A DNA stretch of 6,127 bases from Lysobacterales bacterium (GCA_026196445.1 JAPHTE010000094.1:1-6127), one strand, 5' to 3'. Shown: positions 1-5,871, counted from the first letter of the stretch. The notes: generated from the sequence alone by a model not told the origin. Made by a program: numbers and translations.

Positions 1-1
1 C

Positions 2-964
2 ACCCCCGGCAATTGCAAGGCCGACATATTGACGGCACTGCAGCAATTGCAGGCAGGCGGCTCTACCAATGGTGCTGCAGGTATCCAGCTTGCTTACCAG
101 CTGGCGCAACAGAATTTCATCGAAAATGGCGTGAACCGCGTCATCCTGGCAACCGATGGCGACTTCAATGTCGGCCTGGCCAGCACCGAAGAATTGATCG
201 ACCTGATCCAGCGTAAACGTGATGCGGGCATCGCACTGACCACGCTGGGTTTTGGCAGTGGTAACTACAACGACCACCTGTTGGAGCAGTTGGCCGATGA
301 AGGCAATGGCAACCATGCCTATATCGACCGTCTCAGCGAGGCCCGTAAAGTGTTGGCCGAAGAATTGACCGCCACGCTGCTGACCATCGCCAAGGACGTC
401 AAGATCCAGATCGAGTTCAACCCGGAACGGGTCTCCGAGTATCGCTTGATCGGGTATGAAAACCGCATACTCGCCGAGGAAGACTTCACTAACGACAAAG
501 TGGATGCAGGTGAAATCGGCGCCGGGCACCGTGTCACCGCATTGTATGAAATCAGCCTGGCCGGAAGCGACGGGCAGCGTTTACAGGCGCGCCGTTATCA
601 ATCCAGTGACAATCCGCAAACACAGGAACGCCATTCGTTGAAGCATGAATTCGCACACCTGCGAATCCGTTACAAGTTGCCTGGTGAAAACGAGTCACGT
701 CTCATCGAAACACCAGTAACCGACAACGAGTTCACTGACAAGGGCAGTGACAGCCTTCAGTTTGCGGCAGCGGTCGCAGCCTTCGGTCAGAAACTGCGTG
801 GTGGCAAATACCTCGAGAGCTTCGACTACGATGACATCGGGGAACTGGCCCGCAATTCCAGGGGCAACGACCCACACGGTTACCGTGGCGAGTTCATGCA
901 ATTGGTGGCGCTGGCCGGGACACTGGAACAGGCCAACAGTGTCGCCCGCAACGTGGACAAATAG
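2..964 (+). CDS. VWA domain protein with DUF3520 C-terminus (YfbK-like), 5'-truncated by window edge
   Basis: The reading frame is open from base 2, so the true start lies left of the window. The visible part, about 320 residues, begins inside a von Willebrand factor A domain. GGSTNG carries the Thr expected of the metal-ion-dependent adhesion site (MIDAS), and ILATDGDFNVG carries its downstream Asp. The N-terminal DxSxS of that site must lie outside the window. After the VWA fold comes a stretch matching the C-terminal domain of YfbK-like proteins (DUF3520), with VKIQIEFNP, YRLIGYENR and the ALYEI strand. Full-length relatives are usually lipoproteins or secreted proteins of roughly 500-600 residues, but the signal peptide cannot be checked here. 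Their biochemical role is not established; ligand or protein binding at the envelope is inferred from the VWA fold. In related genomes such genes often sit beside an ECF sigma gene (from memory), as here. Family assignment is firm; function is not. Confidence 0.9.
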   Translation, partial: TPGNCKADILTALQQLQAGGSTNGAAGIQLAYQLAQQNFIENGVNRVILATDGDFNVGLASTEELIDLIQRKRDAGIALTTLGFGSGNYNDHLLEQLADEGNGNHAYIDRLSEARKVLAEELTATLLTIAKDVKIQIEFNPERVSEYRLIGYENRILAEEDFTNDKVDAGEIGAGHRVTALYEISLAGSDGQRLQARRYQSSDNPQTQERHSLKHEFAHLRIRYKLPGENESRLIETPVTDNEFTDKGSDSLQFAAAVAAFGQKLRGGKYLESFDYDDIGELARNSRGNDPHGYRGEFMQLVALAGTLEQANSVARNVDK

Positions 965-980
965 TGGCTTTCGGATGGTT

Positions 981-1003
981 CCGGAAGCAATGGCCGCTTC
1001 CGG
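981..1003. repeat. GC-rich perfect hairpin after the VWA gene
   Basis: CCGGAAGC (981-988) and GCTTCCGG (996-1003) are perfect 8-bp inverted arms around a 7-base loop, 16 bases after the VWA stop codon. No T-run follows, so it is not a standard intrinsic terminator. It may stabilise the VWA mRNA 3' end or be half of a REP-like pair with the palindrome at 1038-1065, with which it shares TTCCGGGAC. Confidence 0.55.
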
Positions 1004-1037
1004 GACTATCGCCCTGCGTAAACCAGGTGATTGTAGA

Positions 1038-1065
1038 TCCCGGATAACGCTTCGCGTTTCCGGGA
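1038..1065. repeat. REP-like palindrome
   Basis: TCCCGGA (1038-1044) pairs with TCCGGGA (1059-1065). Inside, AACG pairs with CGTT after a single bulged T, around a short CTTCG loop. The CCCGGATAACGC...GCGTTTCCGGG pattern resembles short dispersed palindromes common in gammaproteobacterial intergenic regions. It lies between the VWA and sigma genes. Structure is read directly; repetitive nature is inferred and would need genome-wide copies. Confidence 0.55.
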
Positions 1066-1077
1066 CGACTTCTTCGC

Positions 1078-1106
1078 TTGGCGCATCACCCAGAATCGGC
1101 TACATT
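1078..1106 (+). promoter_or_regulatory. possible promoter of the sigma factor operon (leaderless)
   Basis: TTGGCG (1078-1083), a 17-base spacer and TACATT (1101-1106) match four of six positions in each sigma70 hexamer. Transcription would start near 1113, which is the ATG of the sigma gene, giving a leaderless mRNA. This agrees with the absence of a Shine-Dalgarno sequence before that ATG. No convincing ECF-type autoregulatory promoter was seen. Matches this weak can arise by chance. Confidence 0.3.
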
Positions 1107-1112
1107 GCCCGC

Positions 1113-1643
1113 ATGCGGGATTTCACCGACGAACAATTGATGCGCCGCTATGCAAGGGGTGATGCACAGGCGTTTGATCTTTTGTACGAACGCCACCGCG
1201 GTCCGCTGTACCGTTATTTTCTCCGCCAGGTCAGTGATACTGCGACCGCGAACGACCTTTACCAGGGCACGTGGGAAAAGATCATCAAGGCCCGGCGACG
1301 GTACCGCAGCAACGCACCGTTCACGGCCTGGATGTACCGGATTGCGCACAACCACCTGGCCGACCACTACCGGCGCTTACGGCCTGTTGAAGAACTGCAG
1401 GAAAGTTCAATAGCGGATACGAAAACCGGCCCGGCGCAGGCCACGCTCGACGATGAACAGCGACAGCTTTTGCACGCGGGCATCATTTCGCTACCCGCTG
1501 AGCAGAGGAATACGCTGCTGTTGAAACTTGAAACCGGCCTCAAAATGGAGGACATTGCCCGGGTCACCGGCGTGAGCAGGGAAACGGTCAAGAGCCGTTT
1601 GCGTTACGCCGTCAAAAAGCTCCGGCAAGATTTGCCCGAATGA
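1113..1643 (+). CDS. ECF-type RNA polymerase sigma factor
   Basis: This encodes a 176-residue sigma70-family factor of ECF layout, with only regions 2 and 4. Region 2 spans about residues 8-90: LMRRYARGDAQAFDLLYERH, then the core-binding NDLYQGTWEKI, then the -10-recognition stretch RYRSNAPFTAWMYRIAHNHL. Region 4 spans about 115-172: SLPAEQRNTLLL, then the helix-turn-helix MEDIARVTGVSRETVKSRL that would contact the -35 element. The linker between is about 25 residues. The frame is open farther upstream to 747, but the ATG at 1113 fits the family N-terminus (MRDFTDEQLM); the upstream part would cover the palindromes and overlap the VWA gene. There is no clear Shine-Dalgarno. Its stop overlaps the next gene's start (ATGA, 1640-1643), implying coupled translation with a likely regulator. 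Its regulon and inducing signal cannot be read from the sequence. Confidence 0.93.
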   Translation: MRDFTDEQLMRRYARGDAQAFDLLYERHRGPLYRYFLRQVSDTATANDLYQGTWEKIIKARRRYRSNAPFTAWMYRIAHNHLADHYRRLRPVEELQESSIADTKTGPAQATLDDEQRQLLHAGIISLPAEQRNTLLLKLETGLKMEDIARVTGVSRETVKSRLRYAVKKLRQDLPE

Positions 1644-2365
1644 ATACGCAAAACAGACAAGACGGTAATGACGGCACCCTGGACGAGGGACTGGACGAAC
1701 TCGGCCGCAAATACCGCGAATTGGGAGCCGATACACCGCCCGATTTGCTGGACCAGGCCATCCTGAACAGCGCCCACCGTGCGGTCGAAAAAAAGTCCGG
1801 CTGGACGCAATTTGGCTGGCTGCATGGCCTGACTACCGCTGCCATCATCGTTTTGGCTTTTACCATTGTCCTGCAACAACGCGAACCGATACCGCCCGAA
1901 GAGGGCATCATCCTGGAGAGCCGTCCACCGGAGATTCGGAGTCAATCCATGCCCAGTGCCCGAAAACAGGAAGTGACCCCTGCTGCATCGAAGGACCTGG
2001 AAGAAGCCGCGGACAGCAACCTTGTAATCCAGGCGTACAGCGAACCACGGAAAGAAGGACAACCGCTGGAGAACATGGCTGATGCCTCTTCGGAAACACG
2101 CGAGCGGGAGGTTTCGCTGGAGGAAGAACAAGCAACGGGTACACGGGCCAAAACACTCGATGCCAGCGAAGCCGACTTTGCTGCAGCATCCATGCGCCCG
2201 GAGTCCGATGACGAGGATGTGCTGCAAGACACGCGTGCGGCGGAACAACAACTGGCCGAAATCCTGCGTTTGAAAAACGCAGGAGATGAAACCTGGCACG
2301 AGGCGCTGGAGTCGTTCCGGCAACAATTCCCCGAGTACCCCTTACCCGCAGAACTCGAAGACTGA
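1640..2365 (+). CDS. single-pass membrane protein, probable regulator (anti-sigma-like) of the upstream ECF sigma factor
   Basis: The product has 241 residues. Residues 1-59 are hydrophilic and probably cytoplasmic, with PPDLLDQAILNSAHRAVEKK at 33-52. One transmembrane helix lies at about 61-79 (LHGLTTAAIIVLAFTIVLQ). A charged, low-complexity segment of about 160 residues follows, probably periplasmic and rich in Glu, Ala and Ser. The C-terminus has a recognisable block, AEILRLKNAGDETWHEALES, then FRQQFPEYPLP. This Leu/Arg-rich helix ending in an (F/Y)PxYPLP motif recurs, from memory, in proteins encoded after ECF sigma genes in Xanthomonadales-like bacteria. The HxxxCxxC of zinc-binding anti-sigma factors is absent. 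Topology, position and the 4-base overlap with the sigma gene suggest an envelope-sensing sigma regulator, but direct sigma inhibition is inference. Its stop overlaps the yigZ start by one base. Confidence 0.85.
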   Translation: MNTQNRQDGNDGTLDEGLDELGRKYRELGADTPPDLLDQAILNSAHRAVEKKSGWTQFGWLHGLTTAAIIVLAFTIVLQQREPIPPEEGIILESRPPEIRSQSMPSARKQEVTPAASKDLEEAADSNLVIQAYSEPRKEGQPLENMADASSETREREVSLEEEQATGTRAKTLDASEADFAAASMRPESDDEDVLQDTRAAEQQLAEILRLKNAGDETWHEALESFRQQFPEYPLPAELED

Positions 2366-2946
2366 TGCTGACAATCAAGCAAGCGGCGTCATTCGATGAG
2401 ACCATCAAGAAGAGCCGGTTTATCGCCCACGCATCCCGTGTCACCACGCAGGCCGAATCCCTCGATTTTTACAATTCGGTCGCAGATCCGGCGGCCACGC
2501 ATAATTGCTGGGCCTGGCGGATCGATTTCCAGGTGCGATCCAGTGATGACGGCGAACCGTCCGGCACTGCCGGCAGACCGATACTGAACGTCATCGAGCG
2601 TCGTAACCTGGAGAACGTCATGGTGGTGGTGACGCGCTATTTTGGCGGCATCAAGCTCGGTGTGGGCGGGCTGGTCAGGGCATACGGCGGAACAGCCGCA
2701 AAATGCCTGGACCGGGCGGGCGTACAGGAACTATTTCCTTTGGCCGAGTACCATATCAAGGCCGCTTTTGAATGGGCCGCTTCCGTACATGGCCTGCTGG
2801 AGCAATTCCACGCCGAAAAGCTCGATGAGCATTATGACAACGAGGGCGTGATTCTGACCATCCGATGCCGTGAGTGTGATGCCGGCAAGTTGGCAACCGG
2901 CTTGCGGGACGCAAGCCGCGGACAGGTCAGCCTGGTCAGCTGTTGA
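2365..2946 (+). CDS. yigZ: YigZ/IMPACT family protein (UPF0029)
   Basis: The product has 193 residues, close to the roughly 200 of E. coli YigZ. The N-terminal IMPACT domain is well conserved: IKKSRFIAHA (14-23), ATHNCWAWRI (44-53), DDGEPSGTAGRPIL (61-74) and VVVTRYFGGIKLGVGGLVRA (87-106). The last 60 or so residues match the shorter, ferredoxin-like C-terminal domain (DUF1949 type). The family is cytosolic and widespread. Eukaryotic IMPACT binds the GCN1 translational-control protein; the bacterial role is not settled, and nucleic-acid or ribosome association has been suggested. The ATG shares its A with the stop of the upstream membrane-protein gene (TGATG), and no strong Shine-Dalgarno precedes it, so translation probably depends on reinitiation. 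The last 11 bases overlap the 3' end of the convergent oxidoreductase gene. Family identity is very secure. Confidence 0.95.
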   Translation: MLTIKQAASFDETIKKSRFIAHASRVTTQAESLDFYNSVADPAATHNCWAWRIDFQVRSSDDGEPSGTAGRPILNVIERRNLENVMVVVTRYFGGIKLGVGGLVRAYGGTAAKCLDRAGVQELFPLAEYHIKAAFEWAASVHGLLEQFHAEKLDEHYDNEGVILTIRCRECDAGKLATGLRDASRGQVSLVSC

Positions 2947-3997
2947 TACGGCAACTGACCCCGGGCAGTCTGCTCGCGTAATCCGCCCCCATCAACAGCG
3001 ACGGCGTGTAAAAGCCACCCTCAATTTCGTTTTCCAACAGGTATTCCACGACCCCCAGGCTGGCAGTGGCCGTAACGTCATAGCCGTCCGGGGTCGTCAT
3101 CACGGCAGAAACACTGCGGCCATCTGCGCTGGCCACCTCACCCCACAGTTGCATGTGGGAGCTTGCACGATCTGCCCCCGACGGGCCAGCGATTGACTTC
3201 TCTACCCTGCGCTTCAGCACATTCTGCACCCACTGCATGGACAATAAGGGTTTTGCCAAGCGCATACGTTTCATACGTTTGACCAGGACTTGCGAAACTG
3301 CCATGTATACCTCGATATCCGGTATTCCAGTGCTGATATAGGCAGTGAAAACATCGCCCCAGGGTATCGTCACGGCAAGGCTGGTGCCCCCGTCAAAAGG
3401 GATTTCACGGGCTTTCCACGCCAGCGGCACACGCTGCAACTTGCCCGCCCGGCGCACACAGCCACCATTTGCCAGGCCCTCGATACTGGTCTTGGCCGTG
3501 CCTCTGCTCATGCGGCCACCCGACTTGAACGCCAATGCCAGGCGAGTAGCTGCCGGCAATTGCTGCACCAAGGTCGCAGCGAGGCAGTCAGTGGGCACGA
3601 CATCAAAACCCACGCCCGGCATCAGGACTATATCGGCCCGCCTGGCATCCTCCGCCTGGCCGTGCGCGTTGGCAAAAACGCTGATTTCACCGGTGATATC
3701 CAGGTAGTGACAATGCTGTTGCAGACAGGCGTCTATCATTTGTTGGCTGGTGGCTGAAAATGGACCGGCGCAGTGCAATACGGTGTGGAATCCCTCCAAC
3801 GCTTCAGCGGCCATCCTGTTGTCATCCAGGCCGAATAACCGGTGCTCCAACCCGCTTTCAACAGCCATGGCCTCGATGACCGCGGCATTGCGGCCTGCCA
3901 ATACGGGACGCAACCCGCGCTTTAATGCTTCTGCAACGATCAAACGGCCGGTATAACCGTTGGCACCGTATAGCATCCATTGCTTATGACTGGACAT
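2936..3997 (-). CDS. saccharopine dehydrogenase-like NAD(P)-binding oxidoreductase
   Basis: The 353-residue protein opens with a Rossmann beta-alpha-beta unit. LYGANGYTGRLI (9-20) holds the GxxGxxG dinucleotide-binding loop, and LAGRN (33-37) follows at the second strand, where the Arg suggests a preference for NADP. HTVLHCAGPF (71-80), HYLDITGE (97-104) and MPGVGFDVVPTDCLA (126-140) are typical of the saccharopine dehydrogenase-like and trans-acting enoyl reductase group. The C-terminal GGFYTPSLLMGADYASRLPG (327-346) fits the same group. True lysine-pathway function is unlikely; the substrate is unknown, possibly an acyl or lipid compound. The ATG at 3997 has a GGGG run (complement of 4003-4006) five bases upstream as a ribosome-binding site. 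It lies 29 bases after the winged-helix gene on the same strand, so the two may be co-transcribed. Its 3' end overlaps yigZ by 11 bases. Confidence 0.9.
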   Translation of the reverse strand: MSSHKQWMLYGANGYTGRLIVAEALKRGLRPVLAGRNAAVIEAMAVESGLEHRLFGLDDNRMAAEALEGFHTVLHCAGPFSATSQQMIDACLQQHCHYLDITGEISVFANAHGQAEDARRADIVLMPGVGFDVVPTDCLAATLVQQLPAATRLALAFKSGGRMSRGTAKTSIEGLANGGCVRRAGKLQRVPLAWKAREIPFDGGTSLAVTIPWGDVFTAYISTGIPDIEVYMAVSQVLVKRMKRMRLAKPLLSMQWVQNVLKRRVEKSIAGPSGADRASSHMQLWGEVASADGRSVSAVMTTPDGYDVTATASLGVVEYLLENEIEGGFYTPSLLMGADYASRLPGVSCRINS

Positions 3998-4010
3998 GGT
4001 ATCCCCGCCA

Positions 4011-4024
4011 CCCGGCGTGCCGGG
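4011..4024 (-). repeat. short GC hairpin between the regulator and oxidoreductase genes
   Basis: CCCGG (4011-4015) and CCGGG (4020-4024) form a 5-bp stem around CGTG, or a 6-bp stem if the inner C/G pair is counted. It sits two bases after the regulator stop and upstream of the oxidoreductase ribosome-binding site. No T-run follows, so it may only attenuate transcription or protect an mRNA end. Confidence 0.35.
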
Positions 4025-4026
4025 CC

Positions 4027-4551
4027 TCAGAACAGCGAACCCTGTTGCCGTTCGATGAGGTTTTCAGGCTCTGATTCTGGTTCTGGTTCTGGCTCTGGCT
4101 CTGGCTTAGGTTGGGTTACAATTTCGGGATCAGGCTCAGGTTCTGGCTCAGGCCCAGGCTCAGGATCGAGCTCGGGCTCGGGCTCGGGTTCTGGCTCAGG
4201 CTTTGCTGCGAGTTCAGGTTCCTGGTCAACGGTGGGATGTACATCGGACTCTGTATCCGCCGGCGTTTGTTCGCCCTCATCTTTGCTGACAAACCCGATC
4301 AGGTCGGCAACCGTGCAATGAGATTCGAGTTCATGCCGCAAATTTTTCGACGTGTCGATGTGGTAGCGGTTCCTGCGTCCATCCTTGGTCACGCCAAGCA
4401 TGCCAACATCCTGCAAATCACGTACAATTTTTTGTACGGCGCGCTCAGTGATACCAACCTGGACTGCAACATCGCGCAGGCGGGATTCAGGGTCATTCAC
4501 CAGGCAAACCAATACATGACCGTGATTACTGAATAACGTCCATTTACCCAT
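4027..4551 (-). CDS. winged helix-turn-helix transcriptional regulator with Pro-Glu-rich tail
   Basis: The product has 174 residues. Residues 1-70 form a winged helix: WTLFSNHGHVLVCLVNDPES (4-23), the helix-turn-helix LRDVAVQVGITERAVQKIVR (25-44), then LQDVGMLGVTKDGRRNRYHI as third helix and wing. A conserved-looking block, LRHELESHCTVADLIGFV, follows at 71-88. This matches a compact family of MarR/ArsR-like predicted regulators, normally about 110-130 residues (from memory). Here a disordered acidic extension is added, with Pro-Glu dipeptide runs at 118-143 and 148-163, and the protein ends in ERQQGSLF. The ATG at 4551 is preceded by only weak purine matches, with a good sigma70-type promoter 32 bases upstream. 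The gene is divergent from nhaA and leads into the oxidoreductase gene. Ligand and targets are unknown; the shared promoter region and the oxidoreductase gene are the obvious candidates. Confidence 0.88.
   Translation of the reverse strand: MGKWTLFSNHGHVLVCLVNDPESRLRDVAVQVGITERAVQKIVRDLQDVGMLGVTKDGRRNRYHIDTSKNLRHELESHCTVADLIGFVSKDEGEQTPADTESDVHPTVDQEPELAAKPEPEPEPEPELDPEPGPEPEPEPDPEIVTQPKPEPEPEPEPESEPENLIERQQGSLF
4063..4200 (-). repeat. in-frame hexanucleotide tandem repeats encoding (Pro-Glu)n
   Basis: Two blocks of degenerate 6-base units, read on the - strand as CC(A/G/C/T)GA(G/A), encode PEPE runs: 4123-4200 (residues 118-143) and 4063-4110 (residues 148-163). The interval reads IVTQ. Units vary at the third codon positions and occasionally become Asp, Gly, Leu or Ser, so the tract is partly diverged. 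Gain or loss of a unit would change tail length by two residues without breaking the frame. Confidence 0.85.
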
Positions 4552-4575
4552 GTGTAATCCATGTGACCTGAAGGT

Positions 4576-4603
4576 TTGATGAATTATATTTCGTGTTTAT
4601 AAT
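4576..4603 (+). promoter_or_regulatory. sigma70-type promoter of nhaA
   Basis: TTGATG (4576-4581), a 16-base spacer and a perfect TATAAT (4598-4603) lie upstream of nhaA. Transcription would begin near 4610, giving a leader of about 33 bases that contains the ribosome-binding site. The AT-rich context stands out from the surrounding coding sequence. Confidence 0.65.
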
Positions 4604-4611
4604 TTCTTCAA
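4583..4611 (-). promoter_or_regulatory. sigma70-type promoter of the winged-helix regulator
   Basis: Read on the - strand, TTGAAG (4611-4606), a 17-base spacer and a perfect TATAAT (4588-4583) point towards the regulator. The start would fall near 4576, giving a leader of about 25 bases. It is antiparallel to, and almost wholly overlaps, the nhaA promoter, so polymerase could hardly occupy both at once. Confidence 0.6.
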
Positions 4612-4619
4612 TTAGAAAT
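4602..4619. promoter_or_regulatory. possible operator dyad at the nhaA start point
   Basis: ATTTCT (4602-4607) and AGAAAT (4614-4619) are perfect 6-bp inverted arms around TCAATT, centred on the predicted nhaA start point and touching the -35 of the divergent promoter. A dimeric regulator bound here could act on both genes. In AT-rich DNA such a dyad can arise by chance. Confidence 0.3.
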
Positions 4620-4629
4620 AGCAATCGAA

Positions 4630-4634
4630 AAGGA
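4630..4634 (+). promoter_or_regulatory. ribosome binding site of nhaA
   Basis: AAGGA lies 8 bases before the GTG at 4643. This spacing supports the GTG start even though it is not ATG, and no in-frame ATG lies nearby. Confidence 0.7.
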
Positions 4635-4642
4635 AAGAAACA

Positions 4643-5839
4643 GTGCCAATCAAGAGAGCAAGCAAAGCAGTGAACCGGGCATGGCGTGATTTCCTGCGCC
4701 TGGAATCGGCCGGTGGACTGATCCTGGTTACCGCTGCCGTATTAGCGCTGGTCCTGGCCAACACGCCATTGGCTGGCCTTTACGATGGCATACTGAATCT
4801 CGAACTCACGGTCACGCTGGAAGATTTTGGCGTAAGCAAGCCACTGTTGCTGTGGATCAATGATGGTTTGATGGCCGTGTTTTTCCTGTTGGTCGGTCTG
4901 GAGTTGAAACGCGAAATCGTAGAAGGAGAGTTGTCCAGTCCCAGCCAGATCGTACTGCCGGCACTGGCCGCACTGGGTGGCCTGGTAGTCCCAGCCCTTG
5001 TTTACTGGTTTATCAACCGGGGTGATTCATTGGGCATGAATGGTTGGGCTGTCCCGACCGCCACAGATATCGCCTTCGCGCTAGCCATCCTCAGCTTGCT
5101 CGGTAGCCGGGTGCCAGCCAGTCTGAAGGTATTCCTGACGACCATCGCCATATTCGATGACCTGGCTGCGATCATCATCATCGCGGTGTTTTATTCTGCC
5201 GACCTCAGTGCCACTTCCCTGCTCGCTGCCGGTGGCGGGGTTATCGTACTTTTTGTACTCAACCGGCTGGGAATACAGCACCTCGCTGCTTACCTGATTA
5301 CGGGTGTTTTCATCTGGCTCTTCGTACTCAAGTCCGGGGTACACGCAACCCTGGCGGGTATCCTGGTAGCGGCCTTTATCCCGCTTGAAAGCGGCGATGA
5401 ACACTCCCCGTTACGCCACCTGGAACACATCCTGCATCCTTGGGTTGCCTACGGTGTGTTACCGATATTCGCGTTCGCCAATGCAGGCATTTCCTTTGCC
5501 GGGGTCAGCAGCGACGTTGTCCTGGGAACCGTTTCCACCGGCATCCTGTTGGGTCTGTTCCTCGGCAAGCAGGTTGGAGTATTTGGCATGACGGCACTGG
5601 CCATAGGCCTCGGTATCGCCCGGAAACCGGAAGGTTCAAGCTGGGCCATGCTCTACGGCATCGCGTTGATCTGCGGAGTCGGTTTCACCATGAGCCTGTT
5701 CATCGGCAGCCTGGCCTTCGAGCACGGCGGTTTTTCCCAGGGCGCCGCGTTGAGAATCGGTGTTATCGCCGGTTCATTTTTGTCGGGCTTTGCCGGCTGG
5801 CTGGTACTGCACCTGAGCCTGCCAAAACAGGCCGACTGA
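4643..5839 (+). CDS. nhaA: Na+/H+ antiporter NhaA
   Basis: The 398-residue inner-membrane antiporter (E. coli NhaA has 388) exchanges protons for Na+ or Li+ in pH and salt homeostasis. About twelve hydrophobic segments are visible. Hallmarks are present: FLRLESAGGLILV near the N-terminus (17-29), FFLLVGLELKREIVEGEL (80-97), VPTATDIAFALAIL (137-150) and the ion-binding pair in AIFDDLAAI, Asp172-Asp173, equivalent to E. coli Asp163-Asp164. Asp142 corresponds to Asp133, and Lys309 in LGKQVGVFG to Lys300. His234 in SGVHATLAGI matches the pH-response His225. The discontinuous helices and GVGFTMSLFIGSLAF (345-359) are intact, so the protein looks functional. The start is GTG, supported by a ribosome-binding site. 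There is no NhaR-type LysR regulator beside it; instead a winged-helix gene is divergent with an interlocked promoter. Confidence 0.98.
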   Translation: MPIKRASKAVNRAWRDFLRLESAGGLILVTAAVLALVLANTPLAGLYDGILNLELTVTLEDFGVSKPLLLWINDGLMAVFFLLVGLELKREIVEGELSSPSQIVLPALAALGGLVVPALVYWFINRGDSLGMNGWAVPTATDIAFALAILSLLGSRVPASLKVFLTTIAIFDDLAAIIIIAVFYSADLSATSLLAAGGGVIVLFVLNRLGIQHLAAYLITGVFIWLFVLKSGVHATLAGILVAAFIPLESGDEHSPLRHLEHILHPWVAYGVLPIFAFANAGISFAGVSSDVVLGTVSTGILLGLFLGKQVGVFGMTALAIGLGIARKPEGSSWAMLYGIALICGVGFTMSLFIGSLAFEHGGFSQGAALRIGVIAGSFLSGFAGWLVLHLSLPKQAD

Positions 5840-5851
5840 AAATTCCCCCAC

Positions 5852-5871
5852 AAACTATTGCCCAATAGTTT
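5852..5871 (+). terminator. AT-rich hairpin after nhaA, possible weak terminator
   Basis: AAACTATT (5852-5859), loop GCCC, AATAGTTT (5864-5871) is a perfect 8-bp stem 12 bases after the nhaA stop. The right arm ends in TTT, but the stem is AT-rich and no longer T-run follows, so termination efficiency is doubtful. Confidence 0.4.

Noticed and set aside
747..1112. Upstream extension of the sigma factor frame
   Set aside because: Although open, it would overlap the VWA gene by more than 200 bases, run through both palindromes, and add a non-homologous N-terminus to an otherwise normal-length ECF factor.
1604..2326. Long - strand open frame opposite the sigma and membrane-protein genes
   Set aside because: Its 240-residue product has no recognisable domain and unusual composition, and it lies antisense to two coupled genes with family motifs.
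1908..2447. Further - strand open frame of 179 codons spanning the membrane-protein/yigZ junction
   Set aside because: Shadow of two convincing genes; its product is rich in Arg, Pro and Cys with no domain.
4063..4200. CRISPR-like array
   Set aside because: The repeats are contiguous 6-base units in a coding frame, with no spacers or constant repeat length.
3980..4321. Open frame on + strand encoding a Ser-Gly repeat protein
   Set aside because: It is the antisense reading of the Pro-Glu hexamer tract of the winged-helix gene. The - strand frame has a recognisable DNA-binding domain and a promoter; the Ser-Gly frame has neither.
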